A stretch of 64,000 bases of DNA, from assembly GCA_027886175.1 (NCBI GenBank), contig JAJNNQ010000026.1, forward strand, positions 14,565,501 through 14,629,500. Direction: 5' to 3'. This document shows, in pieces, positions 12,356-24,381 of the stretch. Position 1 is the stretch's first letter; each line of letters begins with the position of its first letter. This stretch comes from Phylloscopus collybita. Taxonomy: Eukaryota; Chordata; Aves; Passeriformes; Phylloscopidae. Below the pieces are notes generated by a model. That model had not been told where the DNA came from. It searched no databases and saw only the letters and a program-made list of their open reading frames with translations. A program made the translations under genes and the position numbers.

Positions 12356-15300
12356 TCTGCTCCATATCTCTTGCAAAATACAAGGGGAAAACAGAAACAA
12401 CAAACCTTTTCAAGTTAGAGTGGATTGTATTTTTTTTTTTTAACTGATGGTATTCCTGTTTCATCTTTTTTATATGTAATGTCTAAAATACTGGTTTGTG
12501 GATGAATTTTTTTTCCTGATTCTCTTTATCCTCACAGAATTTTTTTCAAATTCAGGCTTATTGCTAATGTCTTATTTAAGGTATTGTACTACCATTTTAA
12601 TGTTTGGAACCTGTTTCCTAAAAATTCTTTTGAAATAACATTGAACTATTTATATCAAGTGCTTTTGTAGCTGCATTTTCAAAATACTGAGATCTAGAAA
12701 TTAACTTTAAAGCTCCATTTGGCATGAATAAGTATAAATAGCTCGCTTCATAGTTTGCTGTTTGTAAATGATTGGATACTTCCCTACACCCTTTCAAGGA
12801 AGAACCCCAACAAATAGTGATGCAGGATTGGATCTTACACTAGAGTACATAAATAAAAGATAGGAGGAAATTCAGTTATAGTAATGGGAAAATGGAGGTA
12901 GCATTATTTATGGGATTATGCACCTCTTCCTTTCCCAAATTCACATTCCGCTACCTTTTGTTATACAAATAAAATCACCCAGTGAGGGCAGTACACGCTG
13001 GCCCAGAAGGCAAAAATGATTTGCTGAACGGAATGAGGCTGGGGTCTTTTGGTTTCTATTTCACTTCTTGTAGGGGTTTTCCTTTTTGTAATGTCTATTT
13101 TCTTGATTCCCCATGGAAGCCCACACTGAATAAAATTTTATTAATAAATTTAAATGGATTTAGCTGCAAAATACAGAGTCAACCTGCCACTCTCAAACTC
13201 ACAAATCATGAAAGTTGATCCATTTAATTTGAATCATTTCATAAGGTTTAAAGACATTTTCCAAATGAGAAGAAACTGGAATTTTCAGTCCTTAAAAATC
13301 TTAAACTGAAATTAGTGTTAAAGAATAAGTATGTTCAGTTCTTCAATATTCTTGAGGCACTATTGTCATTTCATGGTCAATGCCAGGTCTGTTCTGCTAA
13401 TAATTTTTATGCCAATTATCATCCTGAGACTTATCTGGTCTATTACTCTCTCTCTAAAATAAAGATGAGTTTCACTGGCTTGTGTCAGATATGGTCCCAA
13501 GGAAGGGAATAGCTGAAGGCAATTTATCCCAGAACAACTTCCATCTGCTTGCTTTGAACACATAGGGACTTTCAGTTTCATGTTTCTCTTGATCAGGGAC
13601 TGTTAACTCCATTGAAGTACTGTGATTTCCACAAATGGATGCCAAAATGAGAAGATCAAGCTAATTTTCTTTTATGATCCAAGCCTGGGTTTGAGTTTAG
13701 GTCTTGAGTAATATGAGAATGTAAGGCTCTTTTTCATTCTATTGTTCAATTGCTTTTTGTTTCTGCTTAGCTACCCTGTGCCTTACTTAGAGATTTATGT
13801 TATAGATTTAGGTCACTTCCAGGGTTTTACATCTGGAAATAAAAATTTGCTATAAAATAGTAGCAGTCATGGGAAAGCCTATTGTAATGTCACAACATAA
13901 AAGCTGCATATATTATTTTAGTTCAGAGATAAAATGAGGGCTGGTGCTGTGCATCTATGATACAGTAAAAGAGCAGATGAAGAAGTTACATCTTGTTCTG
14001 GTATCCTACAAAACAACAAAATAGACAACTGAGCTGAGGATTTTCATTTCAATTTCTAGGAAGCTTATCCATTTCAATATATGTGGAAATGTGGAGCATT
14101 CTTTACTTCTGTCTGACTGCGGTCTAACCTAAACAGTCAAGGGCATGGTAAGAATTGAGAGAATGGAGTATTAGTTTATTTATTCATTCGTTCCTGTAAA
14201 ACTTCTATTAAAATAATGTGCAGATACCACTCAGGGATATGCTCCATACCTTTTTTTTTTTTTTTAATATATCTGCCCATGATATTCAGATTGCTGTGAA
14301 GAAGGATTTGCTTTAACAGATGAACGGCTGAATCTCCAAGACACTATACTGAAAAGAGAAAGATTATTTGCGAGGTTCATTAATTTGTCTAAAAGGTGTA
14401 GTATTCATATCAGTGATTTACTGATAATCACTTAATTGCATATCCTGAGCAATACTTACTTGGTACCTTCAAGTCATTAGAATGACCGTAAGTGGCATCT
14501 TAAAAAATATGTTTACAAAGGCTTTTGTAGATAAACATGAAACAGTGTCATGCTAAAGAAAAATCACCGAGACTAGTGGTGTGGAATATATATTCTCTGT
14601 TCTTCAACTGATGTGCTTACAGAAGGGATTTTCTTCAAAGGCTTTATCACAGCCATAGCCATAAGCATGTACATTCAATTCACAGCTGCTTGTTGTGATC
14701 TAAGAATTGAATTTATATTGTTGAACGAAATGTATGAAATTACTTCCCTAGTTTTATGGTTTGCTTTGATCCCACATTTAAAGAAAAGAAAACAAAACCA
14801 TTCTCTCTGCAACTAACCCCACATTTTAGTAGTAACAGTGATTAAAAAACCCCCGAAGACACTTAATTTCATCCAGCCACACTTTTAGATGTGTTACCTT
14901 AAACCTCAAAATTGCCCTGAAGTAATCTGACTATTTTCTGCTTCACACTTCACAGAGTACATAAAGAAAAAGACAAGACCTGCTCTAGCTCCTAAATAAG
15001 GGACTCTGGATTTGTGTTATGACAGCCAAGTTGCTAATGGCAAAGAAAGATCATCATACAGAATCATAAATAGATCTGTAATTTAAAAATAAGGTGAAGG
15101 TGTTATGTGCTGGTACAATGATGCAGCTCAGTAATTAAAATGATTATACAACAGGTGGCATTCAACAGCATATAAAATCCTGTGCATCAATCATTCAGGA
15201 AAGGCAATCAAAGTAGTTAGTGCAAATGTAAGACAGAATATTAAAGTCTTAAAGCTATGTTATAAAAGCTTGATATATCTCAGGTTTCTTTTCTGTAAGA

Positions 15301-16281
15301 AAATTCAAAAAGAAGGAGTTGAAAGAGGATTTAAGAAAGATTCACTGTAACTCTGGGGCTCTGTAGAGAAAGCAGTGGTCCTAAGTACTTGGTGAACTGT
15401 GCTTTCCACAGTGATATTTTACAGATTTTTTTAAAATAGCAATGTAAATGTTGGAAGTCTAAACATGAACTCCTTAATTTATATTAAGAAAGGATTTAGT
15501 TTGACTATTTAACTGACTCTAATAATAGCAATTAGATTCGCTTAGGTATCTGAAATAAGCCAAGACTGCAGTTGCATTTGTGATCATAGCCCACAGAAAG
15601 AACAAGGCTCACTGACACTAATAAACTTTCCTGAAATGCAAGAATAATAGACATCCTTAAAATGTTGCTAATGCTCATGTAATTCTTTTTTTCCTAAACT
15701 TCCTCATTCTCCCCAGTTTCCCCCCCTACTTTTAACAGTAATTCAAGGAGTGTTTCATAACATAATTATTTCTAAGCATGATAAGTACAAAATGCCTGGC
15801 ACAGTAACAATCATATTATTGCAAAGAATGTTAATAGCTGCCTTATAAACAACCTTCTACCACATTTAACAGAAATAATGTTCAGCACTATAGTACTGGT
15901 GGTGTCTGAGAATGGCATATTTTACCACTGTGTAAGGTGGTAGAAGCCATCTTTTTTTTTTGATGAGCAGTCCTGGTCTGTAATGTTTGCCCTGGTGATC
16001 AGCTCTTGCCTTGTACAGGTCTGCAGGGGCTAAGCTCAAATTATGTATCTACGTGTCTGTACAAGAGGGAACAGGGTGAAGGCCAGCATATCCCAGTTTC
16101 AGAAAAATCATTCCCCTTGAGTTGTTCTATCGTACAAAATCCATCTAGTTATCTGCAATGGATAGAACAGAAAGAAAGATTTGCTTTCACTGCCACAGAG
16201 AAAACTGTAAAGGAAATTTGTTTTGTGTTTCTCCTTCTGCTGTTACTCTTACTAATGTATATATTCTTCTCGATAACGTTA
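12356..16281. other. AT-rich non-coding DNA, no gene found
   Basis: No domain, RNA gene or recognised repeat. It contains a T15 run at 14251-14265 and scattered T-rich patches. Open frames are all below about 105 codons without family resemblance. Confidence 0.6.
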
Positions 16282-16655
16282 TGTTATGGGACTGCCATTC
16301 AGTACTGGGCTTGGCTGAGATAGAGTTAATTTTCTTTGCAGTAGCTGGTATGGATTTATAGTTTTTGCATTTGTGCTGGAAACAGTGTTGAAAACTCATG
16401 GATTTTTTTGTTACTACTAAGCAGTCAGTGCTTGCATAGAGTCAGAAACTTTTCTGTTTCTCACACCCCATCCCACTATGCAGAAGGATTTGGGAGGGGA
16501 CACAGCCAGGACAGCTGACCTCAACTGAGCAGAGGGATATCCCACACCATATAACCTCAGCAGGTAAAGCGAGTGAGCCGAGTGAGCGTGGGGCTGAGCC
16601 GCCCACCAAGGCTAAACCACCTAACCTTGGGAAAACATACACACAGCTGTTTCTG
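16282..16655 (+). mobile_element. Truncated ERVL-type LTR
   Basis: Starts with TGTTATGGGACTGCC and continues with the run GGCTTGGCTGAGATAGAGTT, which I recognise as the U3 of a very common bird ERVL-related LTR. It then follows with the family's GCAGTAGCTGGTATGG and GGGAGGGGACACAGCC segments and a CCATATAACC segment near 16547. The part after about 16560 departs from what I remember. No polyadenylation signal follows, so the R/U5 half appears missing or replaced. A T30 tract lies immediately downstream. No target duplication was found. The open frames crossing this LTR are incidental. Confidence 0.8.
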
Positions 16656-16662
16656 TTTCATG

Positions 16663-16671
16663 TATTCTGTG

Positions 16672-16705
<34 letters not shown>

Positions 16706-16716
16706 TCTGTGTCTTT
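16663..16716 (+). repeat. T30 tract bounded by a 14-bp direct duplication
   Basis: The 14-mer TATTCTGTGTCTTT occurs at 16663-16676 and again at 16703-16716, with nothing but T between (uninterrupted T run 16674-16703). This is the footprint expected if a bare poly(A) tail had been inserted on the minus strand with a target-site duplication. Replication slippage that copied the flank is an alternative. Confidence 0.85.
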
Positions 16717-16920
16717 GCAGCACACTTGCTTTGCGTGCAGTGCAGATGTGCCCAGTGGTGCTGAGGGAGTGGTTCTTCACACTGCACTGCCCTCCGTCTG
16801 TCGGCGAGCCAGCGCTGCGCCCGCCTGGCTGGGGCTGTCAGCTTCATGCCACGGTAGCCAGCAGCAGCCCGTGACCTCCCATTCTCTGCTAATACCTCCT
16901 GACATCTTCCAGACTTGCAG
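16717..16920. other. GC-rich, CpG-containing patch
   Basis: About 200 bases with clearly higher G+C and several CpG sites (around 16795-16855) in an AT-rich neighbourhood. It directly follows the T30 tract and a truncated LTR. It could be the tail of another transposon or a small regulatory element. I recognise no protein or repeat family in it. Confidence 0.45.
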
Positions 16921-19900
16921 GCTAGCCTTAAAGAAAAGTAAACAAATAAGGAATAAGTGAATAAGGATAATTTGCTGTGTTAAAAGTGCATTGTTAAGAA
17001 CAAAGGAACAAATAAATGGTTGACCCTGTAAGTTATGGATTTTTTTCCTTTTATTTATTCATTCAAATGGGAGAAATTAGCATAGGATATGCTTTTCTGC
17101 ATGTAAATTATTCTTCTTAATAAATATTCTGGGAATAGTTTTATACATTTTGGAAGCTTGAAGTCCCCTGGTTATAAATCATCTATGTTCCATATGGCAC
17201 AGGCATGTTTTAAACAGCGTACCCACTGGAAAAAGCTCTATATTGTTTTTCTGAATGCTTTTCCCTTGCCCCCTAAATTTATAAATCATACTGTCATCTT
17301 TCTAAGTGCTTTGTGCTTTATTTTCTAAATTTTTTTCTGTCTGCAGAAAGGGGAGAAAAAACAAGAGGTACTAGGTCTTTTCTTGTAACTGTAGCATTTC
17401 ATCTGGTAGAAGTGATGAAAGGCTCAGACTGTATCAAGTATTCAGCTCACTTTTCAGATCACCTGCATTGCTATTGAATACCTTTCCTTAAAACAAGTGC
17501 AAAGAGCATTTGATTGCCTACCTAAAAATAGTGCCATTTAATGGAAAGTAGGAGATGCCGAACCTGCAACGGAGAGTGTAGGAAGCAGCTGGGGCTGTGC
17601 TGGCCTGCATGCAGCCACAGAGGATGCTATCAATAGAAACCTGGGTGATTTGGTCTGATCCCAAATGATTAGGCACTTATGACAGTCACAAACCCTGCCA
17701 GGTTTTAGCTTTCCTTCAGCAAATGACCTTCAGGATGCCCTGTAGTAGGAAACATTTCAATACTACTTCTGAAAAAAGGAAAATATTTCATTGATTATTA
17801 TTTTATTTCAGCAGCTTTTTATAAAATGCTCAGACTGCAGATTATTGTTTGACATAATTATATTTCTGTCCCTTGGAAAGGATGCACATATTGAAAAGGT
17901 TGATATATGCCTTGCTGAATTATCATGCAGCTATTATGGCACTACTTGTACAGAGTGCATTGCTCTTTCACATGTTTTCTCCAGCTTCTCTTGCTACATT
18001 AGAACCGTCTGCTTTCTGATGCATGGGTTACAGAAGCTCTCAATTTAGAATTTTACTCCTATTTTCATGTATAATGTACCCCACTTCTGGAATTTGCCTA
18101 CAGTCTCATCTTAATGATTTTATTACCTCCTGCTTTATGAACTTGAATCATATAGAAGAATATATGACATTTTGATGACAAGTAGCAAGAACAGAAAATA
18201 TATCCTATTACATTTGTCAGAGAGTACTCAGGCAGGGAGGATTGCCCGCTTCATACAAGTCCTAGTTGTTGGAGTGCTCTATAGTAAATACAACCATCAA
18301 AATCATACAGACACCCAGCCTCAGATTACTTTGCTGAGCACTCTTTAGGATGATGGCAGGTGCCTTTCATCTTTCCCCTGTTAATTTCCATGTCTGAGCT
18401 TGTGGATTTGAACCCACTTACTTCCTAGGAACTTCACAACATCAGTAGCAAAATACTATTTGCATGAACAAAACCTCACTAAAGATGATGGCCCCATCAC
18501 TGCAACTGCACAAAAGGATAAGAGCTTTGCAATGCAGCCTAAAGCTGAAAAAGGAAGCAGTAGGTGAGATTCATAAAAACCTGTGGCCAGAAGCAATGTG
18601 GGGAGTAAGTTGCCAATTAATTCCATGAATTCAAACCAACCAACCAACCAAATGAATGCTATTTTCCCTGACTCCAACTCTTAATTGTGTTGCTAAGATG
18701 TTGAATCTCTTACTAGAAATCAAACAACTATCACAAACAAGCATTTCATTAGTAATACAAACCCTCCCCATCCTCAGGTCCCAAATGATAGACATTTGAG
18801 TTAATTGAAAAATTCCTTGCAATTCCATAAGAAAGTCAGAACAAAGACCATGAGGTCATTCCTACTGCATGGGAAGTGGTTTGATAACACCTGTTGACGG
18901 GAGGTAGAAAATAAATATTTTTCCCCTTTGTTTGCAGCCTTTGCTTTAGCTTTATTGAACTGACTTTATCTTGGCACAAGAGGTTTTCTCAATTTTATTT
19001 CCTCCCCTGCCTTGTCCTGCTGAGGAGGGGAGTGTAGAGTTGCTTGGTGGGCACCTGGTGCTCAGCCAAGGTCAAACCACCACAGTGTTGTAAGAAAAGA
19101 ACCCCACAGACTAATCGAGTGGAAATAAAAGAATTCATAGCCTGCCAAAAGATGAATAAGGCTAGAAAGAGAGAATATTTCAGTCTTAGAAACAGAAAGA
19201 AATCTGTAATGAAATAAAATATATGAAAAGGTGCCACATTTTTCATAGGAAAAAGAGCAACAAATCTAAAGTTTCATATGCTCTAAAAGATATAAAAAAT
19301 CCTTATGCTAGCAATTATAAGATGAACTGAAAACAAAAATCTCTTTTTTTCTAGGTGTCCAACAGTCATTTTGAGACTGTCACTATGCATTTTAGTATAT
19401 ACAGTCTCCTGTTAATAGTGTGTGCATGAATGAATATGTAGTAAGAAAAAAAAATTTAAAATAGTAGGTCCTGAAGTGTGTTTCCAAATCTTAATATTTG
19501 TGGATTTCAGAATTTTGGTCAGTTATGTATCTAGAAATAATCTTCTTTCTGAAAGGGATCAGAATAAAGATACTAACCCAAGAATTATGTAGTTTGGAAT
19601 TAACCACCTGAACAGAGAAGCAATATTGGACATTTACAACCCATCTTGCATTTTTGCTACAGTGTGCTGTCCCTAAGCCAACAGGCATGGAGAAGCCCTG
19701 TGTTCTTTCCCAAAACATTCTCTGTGCAGACAAATGCACAGGTTACAAAGGCTCTGATGGTTTCTGGTTTTTGTGCATAATCATATTACTTTATGTTTAC
19801 AGGGGATTATCCCAGTGAAGAAGTCAAAGCTAAAACATCGATCTCCCAAGATCCAATGACCTGTCACTGGTAATCTTTGAATTGTTTCTAATCAAACCAA

Positions 19901-22780
19901 CACCAGCAGCGTGAAGCAGGTCTATAGTGTTACTGGAGGTCTTTTGCACTCTCTGTCTCTTTAATAGCTTGCACTCACAGCTTCCACTGACTGTAAGTAG
20001 TGAAGGCACACCTGTGGCTTGGCAGCCCAGTGCTCAAACTATTCTGTCTGCACTCTTCATCTCAGCAAGCTCCAGACAATGCCTGTGGCTTTACTTCCTA
20101 AAAATGGATCTATTTACTTCAACGCTGGACGTTACTTGGATTCTTGACATTGTAGCAGCTCTTCCCGAGCTCCTCATAGAGCTCAGCAGCCACTGGATGT
20201 CCAATTAGTTATCGCCTTGTTGGATACATGCTTTGAAGAAGGCAAGCAATGATTGTTAAGGGATGTACTGACTCCATTTTGGGATTCAGATTCCCTTGCA
20301 TTTGAGCTAAAATAGTGTTTATTGAAAGGTGCTAGATTATTTTCTCTACAAGAAAGCAAATTAAGGTGACTTGAAATAAAAGCTGTCCAGCATGCTTCAA
20401 CACAATGAAAAAGAGTAGGGAAATAATCATACTGTGTAGTTACTGTACAAGCAAATTAGAAAGAGTTTGTCTTCTTTCATCTAGGATTTCAAATACAATT
20501 TTCAAAGAAGAATTTGCATAATGTTACATGCAATGATTAAACTTTTCACAATGGGAATGTCTGTACTTTTCCCTCACTTCTTTTTTTTTGGTGGATGATT
20601 GAATTAGAGTTAGAAGAAATGAAACAAACAAACAAAAAAAAGAGCATTATCTTGCTGGTATAGCAAGAGTATACAGAGCTATACATAGTATAAGTATACA
20701 TAGAGTTTTGTCTACCTTCGAAGATTTTATGGTCTGTTTGGGGTTCAATAGCTTTTATTACAAATCAGACCTTTATTTTTGTTAAAATGGCACAGTAATA
20801 TTATGGCCTGCTCATATGTCTGTATTGGTAATCTAGAGCAAGAAGACTCCATGATTGTTAAGCTATTTCCTTCCCTGAAATGTGCTGTATATATGATATA
20901 CAATTATTTAAACTAATCTAGTACAAATTGAGACTAGCTGTCATTGATTTACAAATAACCAGAGAAATCACACTTGCGGTACGCCCTAGTGTTTGTGGGC
21001 TATAGCCTTCCTTCTGAATCAGAAAACAGGTTCTTATTATTAAACAGTTTCTCTTGTGGATCGAAAATTACTCACTGCAGAACACCATCACAGCTGTGAG
21101 TCTATCTACAGTTGGATAGAAGTCTGCTCTGCCAGATAAATGTCAAGGCCTGAATAGCCCTTTTGTGTCAAAAACCCTTCTGGGTGGAATATGGAACAGG
21201 TTTTGAACAGGAAAGGAAAGTATTTCAGGCCAGATGGTTAATCTGATGGAGTTGTACTCCGACAGAAGGAAAGAGTAGTATTGTGTAGTTTAGCAGTTAT
21301 GTCAGGGAGAGAAGAAAGCCCTTCTGCTAAGTTAATGGAGACCCATGATTGTGTTGGACTCTAGGGTAATATGACAGTTCCTAATAATGTATAATGGGAA
21401 ATAGCTAATATAGTATGACAAAGTTTTCATGCTCTTTTAGTGTTTCAGCATTTTCTCAGTGGCAATGGCTGAGAACCATATTCTGGCAAACAATTCCTTA
21501 TTATTTGAAGTGTGTATTTCTATCTCCAAATGTGTGATCAGGATTTGGTTTTCTTAATCTGTTCTCATCATTTTTATGAAGTGTGTCTCATTCATATGAA
21601 ATTCTGGGGAGGGGCTTCCACAAGAATGTAGATCTAGAAAAAGTTTATTCATTCTATGGAAAAAGATTGTAACTGAGGCTACTGCTCCTATTATCCTGTG
21701 TCTGACTTGTCATCAAATGCAACAATTCATAATATTCAATTAGGGATTAAGAACTTATTAAAGAAAAGAAAAGCCTGGTCAAAAGACTGGTTTAAGGTTT
21801 TACCTAAAGTGCTAAGAAAGCCACGGCATCTTGTGCAAGGAGGCAGTGAAAGGCAGCAACATGCTGAGATCCTCATTTCCAGCTATCTGGGCCTTTCAGA
21901 AAGGCTGATGTACTTGCTGATAAGACACCTGTGGTTTCTGAGAGGCAGTGTCTTTTGGTGCTCACTGATATTACTCTTTGACCTCTTTGATGTGCAAGTT
22001 AAGAAAAATGCAGGCTGGCATGCTGCCTGAAAAGATTGGCAACTTTCTTGTCAAAGAGTGGTCCTTGAAAAAGCAGGACCTTGTGTATATGTTGGTGTTT
22101 TATTAGTACAGAAAATGAATGCAAATCTGAAAATAAAATGCATGAATAACAGGTTTCATTACAGCATCATAAAAGAATCTTGATGAGAGAGCTCAGTGGC
22201 TTGTATTTGGAATATGTCTGTGGTGAGCACGCAGGAAAAGAATTTATTTACAGAATATTTAGGCAGTTTATGGAAGTTCTAATTAACCTCTTCGTCTGTA
22301 AATGAGATCAATGGTTTTGAAGGCCAAAGTCATTTGAGAATATTGTATAATATTACTATGGTACCACTCATTAAAAAAAATCATCTCAGTGTCTCCTTTC
22401 AGTGTCTGACATCTAACATGGGTCATATTCTTTTGACACATGATGTGAATTCTCAGAATGAGTAAGAAAGAGAGATGAAGGAACAGGAGTTTTTAGTATG
22501 CAGATGCAATTTAAAAATAAAAATAGATAAAATATCTGAAATCTGAAATAAGAAATCTGGAAATGTAGACATCAGGTTTTTCAAAAGCACCCTAGAGTGA
22601 ATTCTGTGAGTATTTACTATCTTATTAGCTGAAATAAGATAGTAAATTTTAACTCTTCTTTCAGATCATATTTCAAAACTATCAAGGTAATTAAAATAAA
22701 CAGGTTTTTCACATCTGATAGACACAGAGATTTCCTGATATATTGCCCCATAGATTACCAATGCAAAGAGCTAGTTGCAG
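16921..22780. other. AT-rich non-coding DNA, no gene found
   Basis: No recognisable exon, RNA gene or transposon. The longest clean open frame (21698-22030, plus, 110 codons) has no family resemblance and no splice or promoter context. A short AACC repeat sits near 18636-18653. The hairpin at 22612-22647 is listed separately. Confidence 0.6.
22612..22647. repeat. Hairpin, 15-bp perfect arms, 6-base loop
   Basis: ATTTACTATCTTATT and AATAAGATAGTAAAT are exact reverse complements separated by AGCTGA. Arms of this length with so short a loop are not expected by chance in 64 kb. It is most simply a fold-back duplication made by replication template switching. Whether it is transcribed cannot be judged from sequence. 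Confidence 0.95.
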
Positions 22781-23570
22781 AATTGTGGGAGTGGTCTGGT
22801 GGGAAAGAACTTCAGGTGATTCTTAGTCCTTCCTAGTCCAATTTCTGGCACAAAGCAGGTCAGGTATGAGATCAGACCAAGTTACTCACAGCTTTATCTA
22901 GCTAGGTGCTGGACACCATCAGTGATAAAGAGTACATAAGCTCTCTGAGGACAACCTGCTACACTGTTTGGTACACAAAAAAGACATTTTTCCTTACATC
23001 CAGTGGGAATCTCTTTAATTTTCAACTTTTGACTGTTTTTAACTGTCTGTCCACCATGCACAACTGTCATATCCTGTCATATCTTCATTGAGATCTTCCT
23101 GATTATCTTCTCATATGTGCTGGTGAACTGCTGGTTGGTGCTTCTGAAGCCAATTCTGCAGGCTCAGCAAGCTCCATTTCTCCAGCCTTTGTTTATAAGG
23201 GAAGTGCTCCAGCCATCTTCACTGTCTGGCAGCCCTCTCTTGAAAACTGATTCCATTTTACTAAAGTCTGGCTGGCACTGGGTGTATCAAACCGAGGTAC
23301 GCCATTTAGATGTGCTCTCATGAGTGCTGAGTTCAGGTGGATGACTCCTTCCCTCTACCTGTGGGTTGACAGACTGTTAATACACCCCTGGGCTGTATTA
23401 ATAATACCATTAATAATGGTATTAAACAGGACCCAACTTGTTATCTATCCATCCAGGCTGTGATGTCCTAACATGATTGTGTGAATACTATGTGAGACAG
23501 TCTTGCCGTGGACAAAGTAAATTAGAACCACTCCTCTCTCCCCATTTACAAGTGCTCTGTGGATTCACAA
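22781..23570 (-). mobile_element. CR1 LINE remnant
   Basis: Antisense CR1 with its 3' end on the left. Diagnostic blocks in plus-strand order are: a TAGTCCAATTTCTGGCACAA-like start; a block like TTTTTCCTTACATCCAGTGG near 22987; a CATTGAGATCTTCCTGA-like block near 23085; then further ORF2-derived blocks. The rightmost part, near 23440-23520 (ATGTGAGACAGTC), corresponds to the reverse transcriptase region. Sequence expected between about 23290 and 23440 is partly missing or scrambled, so an internal deletion is likely. Open frames across it are chance products of the antisense strand. More diverged than the copy at 11.3-12.4 kb. Confidence 0.85.
23402..23424. repeat. Palindrome, 11-bp arms, 1-base loop
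   Basis: TAATACCATTA and TAATGGTATTA flank a single A, inside the antisense CR1. The CR1 families I remember carry only one ACCATT word near here, so the inverted copy looks like a local fold-back duplication. Confidence 0.8.
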
Positions 23571-23990
23571 GGCCATATGGAATTTTTTTCAGTAAAACTC
23601 TCCAGAATGATCATTTACAAAAATTTTTAAACTGATTGGGAAAAGTTACTCAGAGACGAAATCAGAGTTATTAAACTGCTAAAGTTATATGCAATCTGCT
23701 CACATAACACTGTTATAGATACAAGAAAACTGAAATTGACTACCTGTATGTCTCATTTTCTACTTGTAACTGTTTATTTTGCAACGAGTTCTGAATTGTT
23801 GGGGATATTCACTGTTGTAATGTTGTTCACTAGTTGTTAGATATTGTTACAAGTGTTTAGTTAAGAAGTTTGTAAGAGTTCTGTGCAGCTGCCTTCCTGA
23901 ATCTAGTTAAAGGGACAACACCAAAGCGCAGGGGGATCTTCTACCCTTCCTCCAAACAACTCCAAACTGAGACCACCACCCAGAGCCTTC

Positions 23991-24142
23991 ATTGGAACAT
24001 GACCACCCAATCAAAACGTGGCGGGAAGGAATGATTGGTGTGGAAAGCACCCCGCTAACAGCCAATGAGAGCCCGAAGAATACACCAATCCGGGAAAGGA
24101 TCCAAAACGGACCAATCCCTGAGGGGACAGAGGCTTTAAAAG
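23991..24142 (+). promoter_or_regulatory. LTR promoter: six CCAAT/ATTGG boxes and a TATA-like element
   Basis: Boxes at 23991-23995 (ATTGG), 24007-24011 (CCAAT), 24034-24038 (ATTGG), 24062-24066, 24085-24089 and 24112-24116 (CCAAT) precede TTTAAAAG at 24135-24142. CCAAT boxes are the site of NF-Y, which activates many LTR promoters. Spacing of about 15-27 bp is fairly regular. Transcription would start near 24165 if active. Activity is inferred, not shown. Confidence 0.7.
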
Positions 24143-24302
24143 GGACTGACCACCTTCGGGGGGGGCTTCTCTCGCAGGAACTGGACTGTCCTGACGGGGG
24201 GGGGGGCCCGTGCGTCCGTGGGCACGTTTTTTTTGTTACTCTGACTTGCCGTGTGAGGCTGGGACTAGCCCAGCCTCCTGTTCCTGTAGCCAAGTTTGCA
24301 AC

Positions 24303-24308
24303 AATAAA
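24303..24308 (+). terminator. LTR polyadenylation signal
   Basis: AATAAA lies about 140 bp after the expected start site and before the U5 segment, as expected for a retroviral R region. Confidence 0.7.
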
Positions 24309-24381
24309 TGATCGGCCATTCCTTTTTAACACCTTTGGATTTACGGCCTCGTTATTAACGTTGTAACATTTTGTAACAACA

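Larger units (their letters stand above)
23813..24381 (+). mobile_element. Solo LTR, CpG- and CCAAT-rich, about 570 bp
   Basis: The full LTR plan is visible. A U3 starts with TGTTGTAATG. It carries six CCAAT/ATTGG boxes (23991-24116), a TTTAAAAG TATA-like element (24135-24142), two G runs (G8 at 24158-24165, G11 at 24196-24206) and an AATAAA signal (24303-24308). A U5 ends in TGTAACAACA (24372-24381). The ends form a partial inverted repeat, TGTTGT against ACAACA. Alternative borders (start 23798, end 24368) are possible, and I see no convincing target duplication. It is GC- and CpG-rich compared with its surroundings, suggesting a fairly young insertion. No internal retroviral genes flank it, so it is a solo LTR. 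The 124- and 165-codon open frames on its two strands are not genes. Confidence 0.82.

Noticed and set aside
16672..16764. Poly-Phe open frame and its complementary poly-Lys frame
   Set aside because: Both are translations of the T30 tract.
21698..22030. 110-codon open frame beginning MSDLSSNATIH
   Set aside because: Reads more like a protein than most, but it has no family match, no promoter or splice signals, and a length expected by chance in AT-rich 64 kb.
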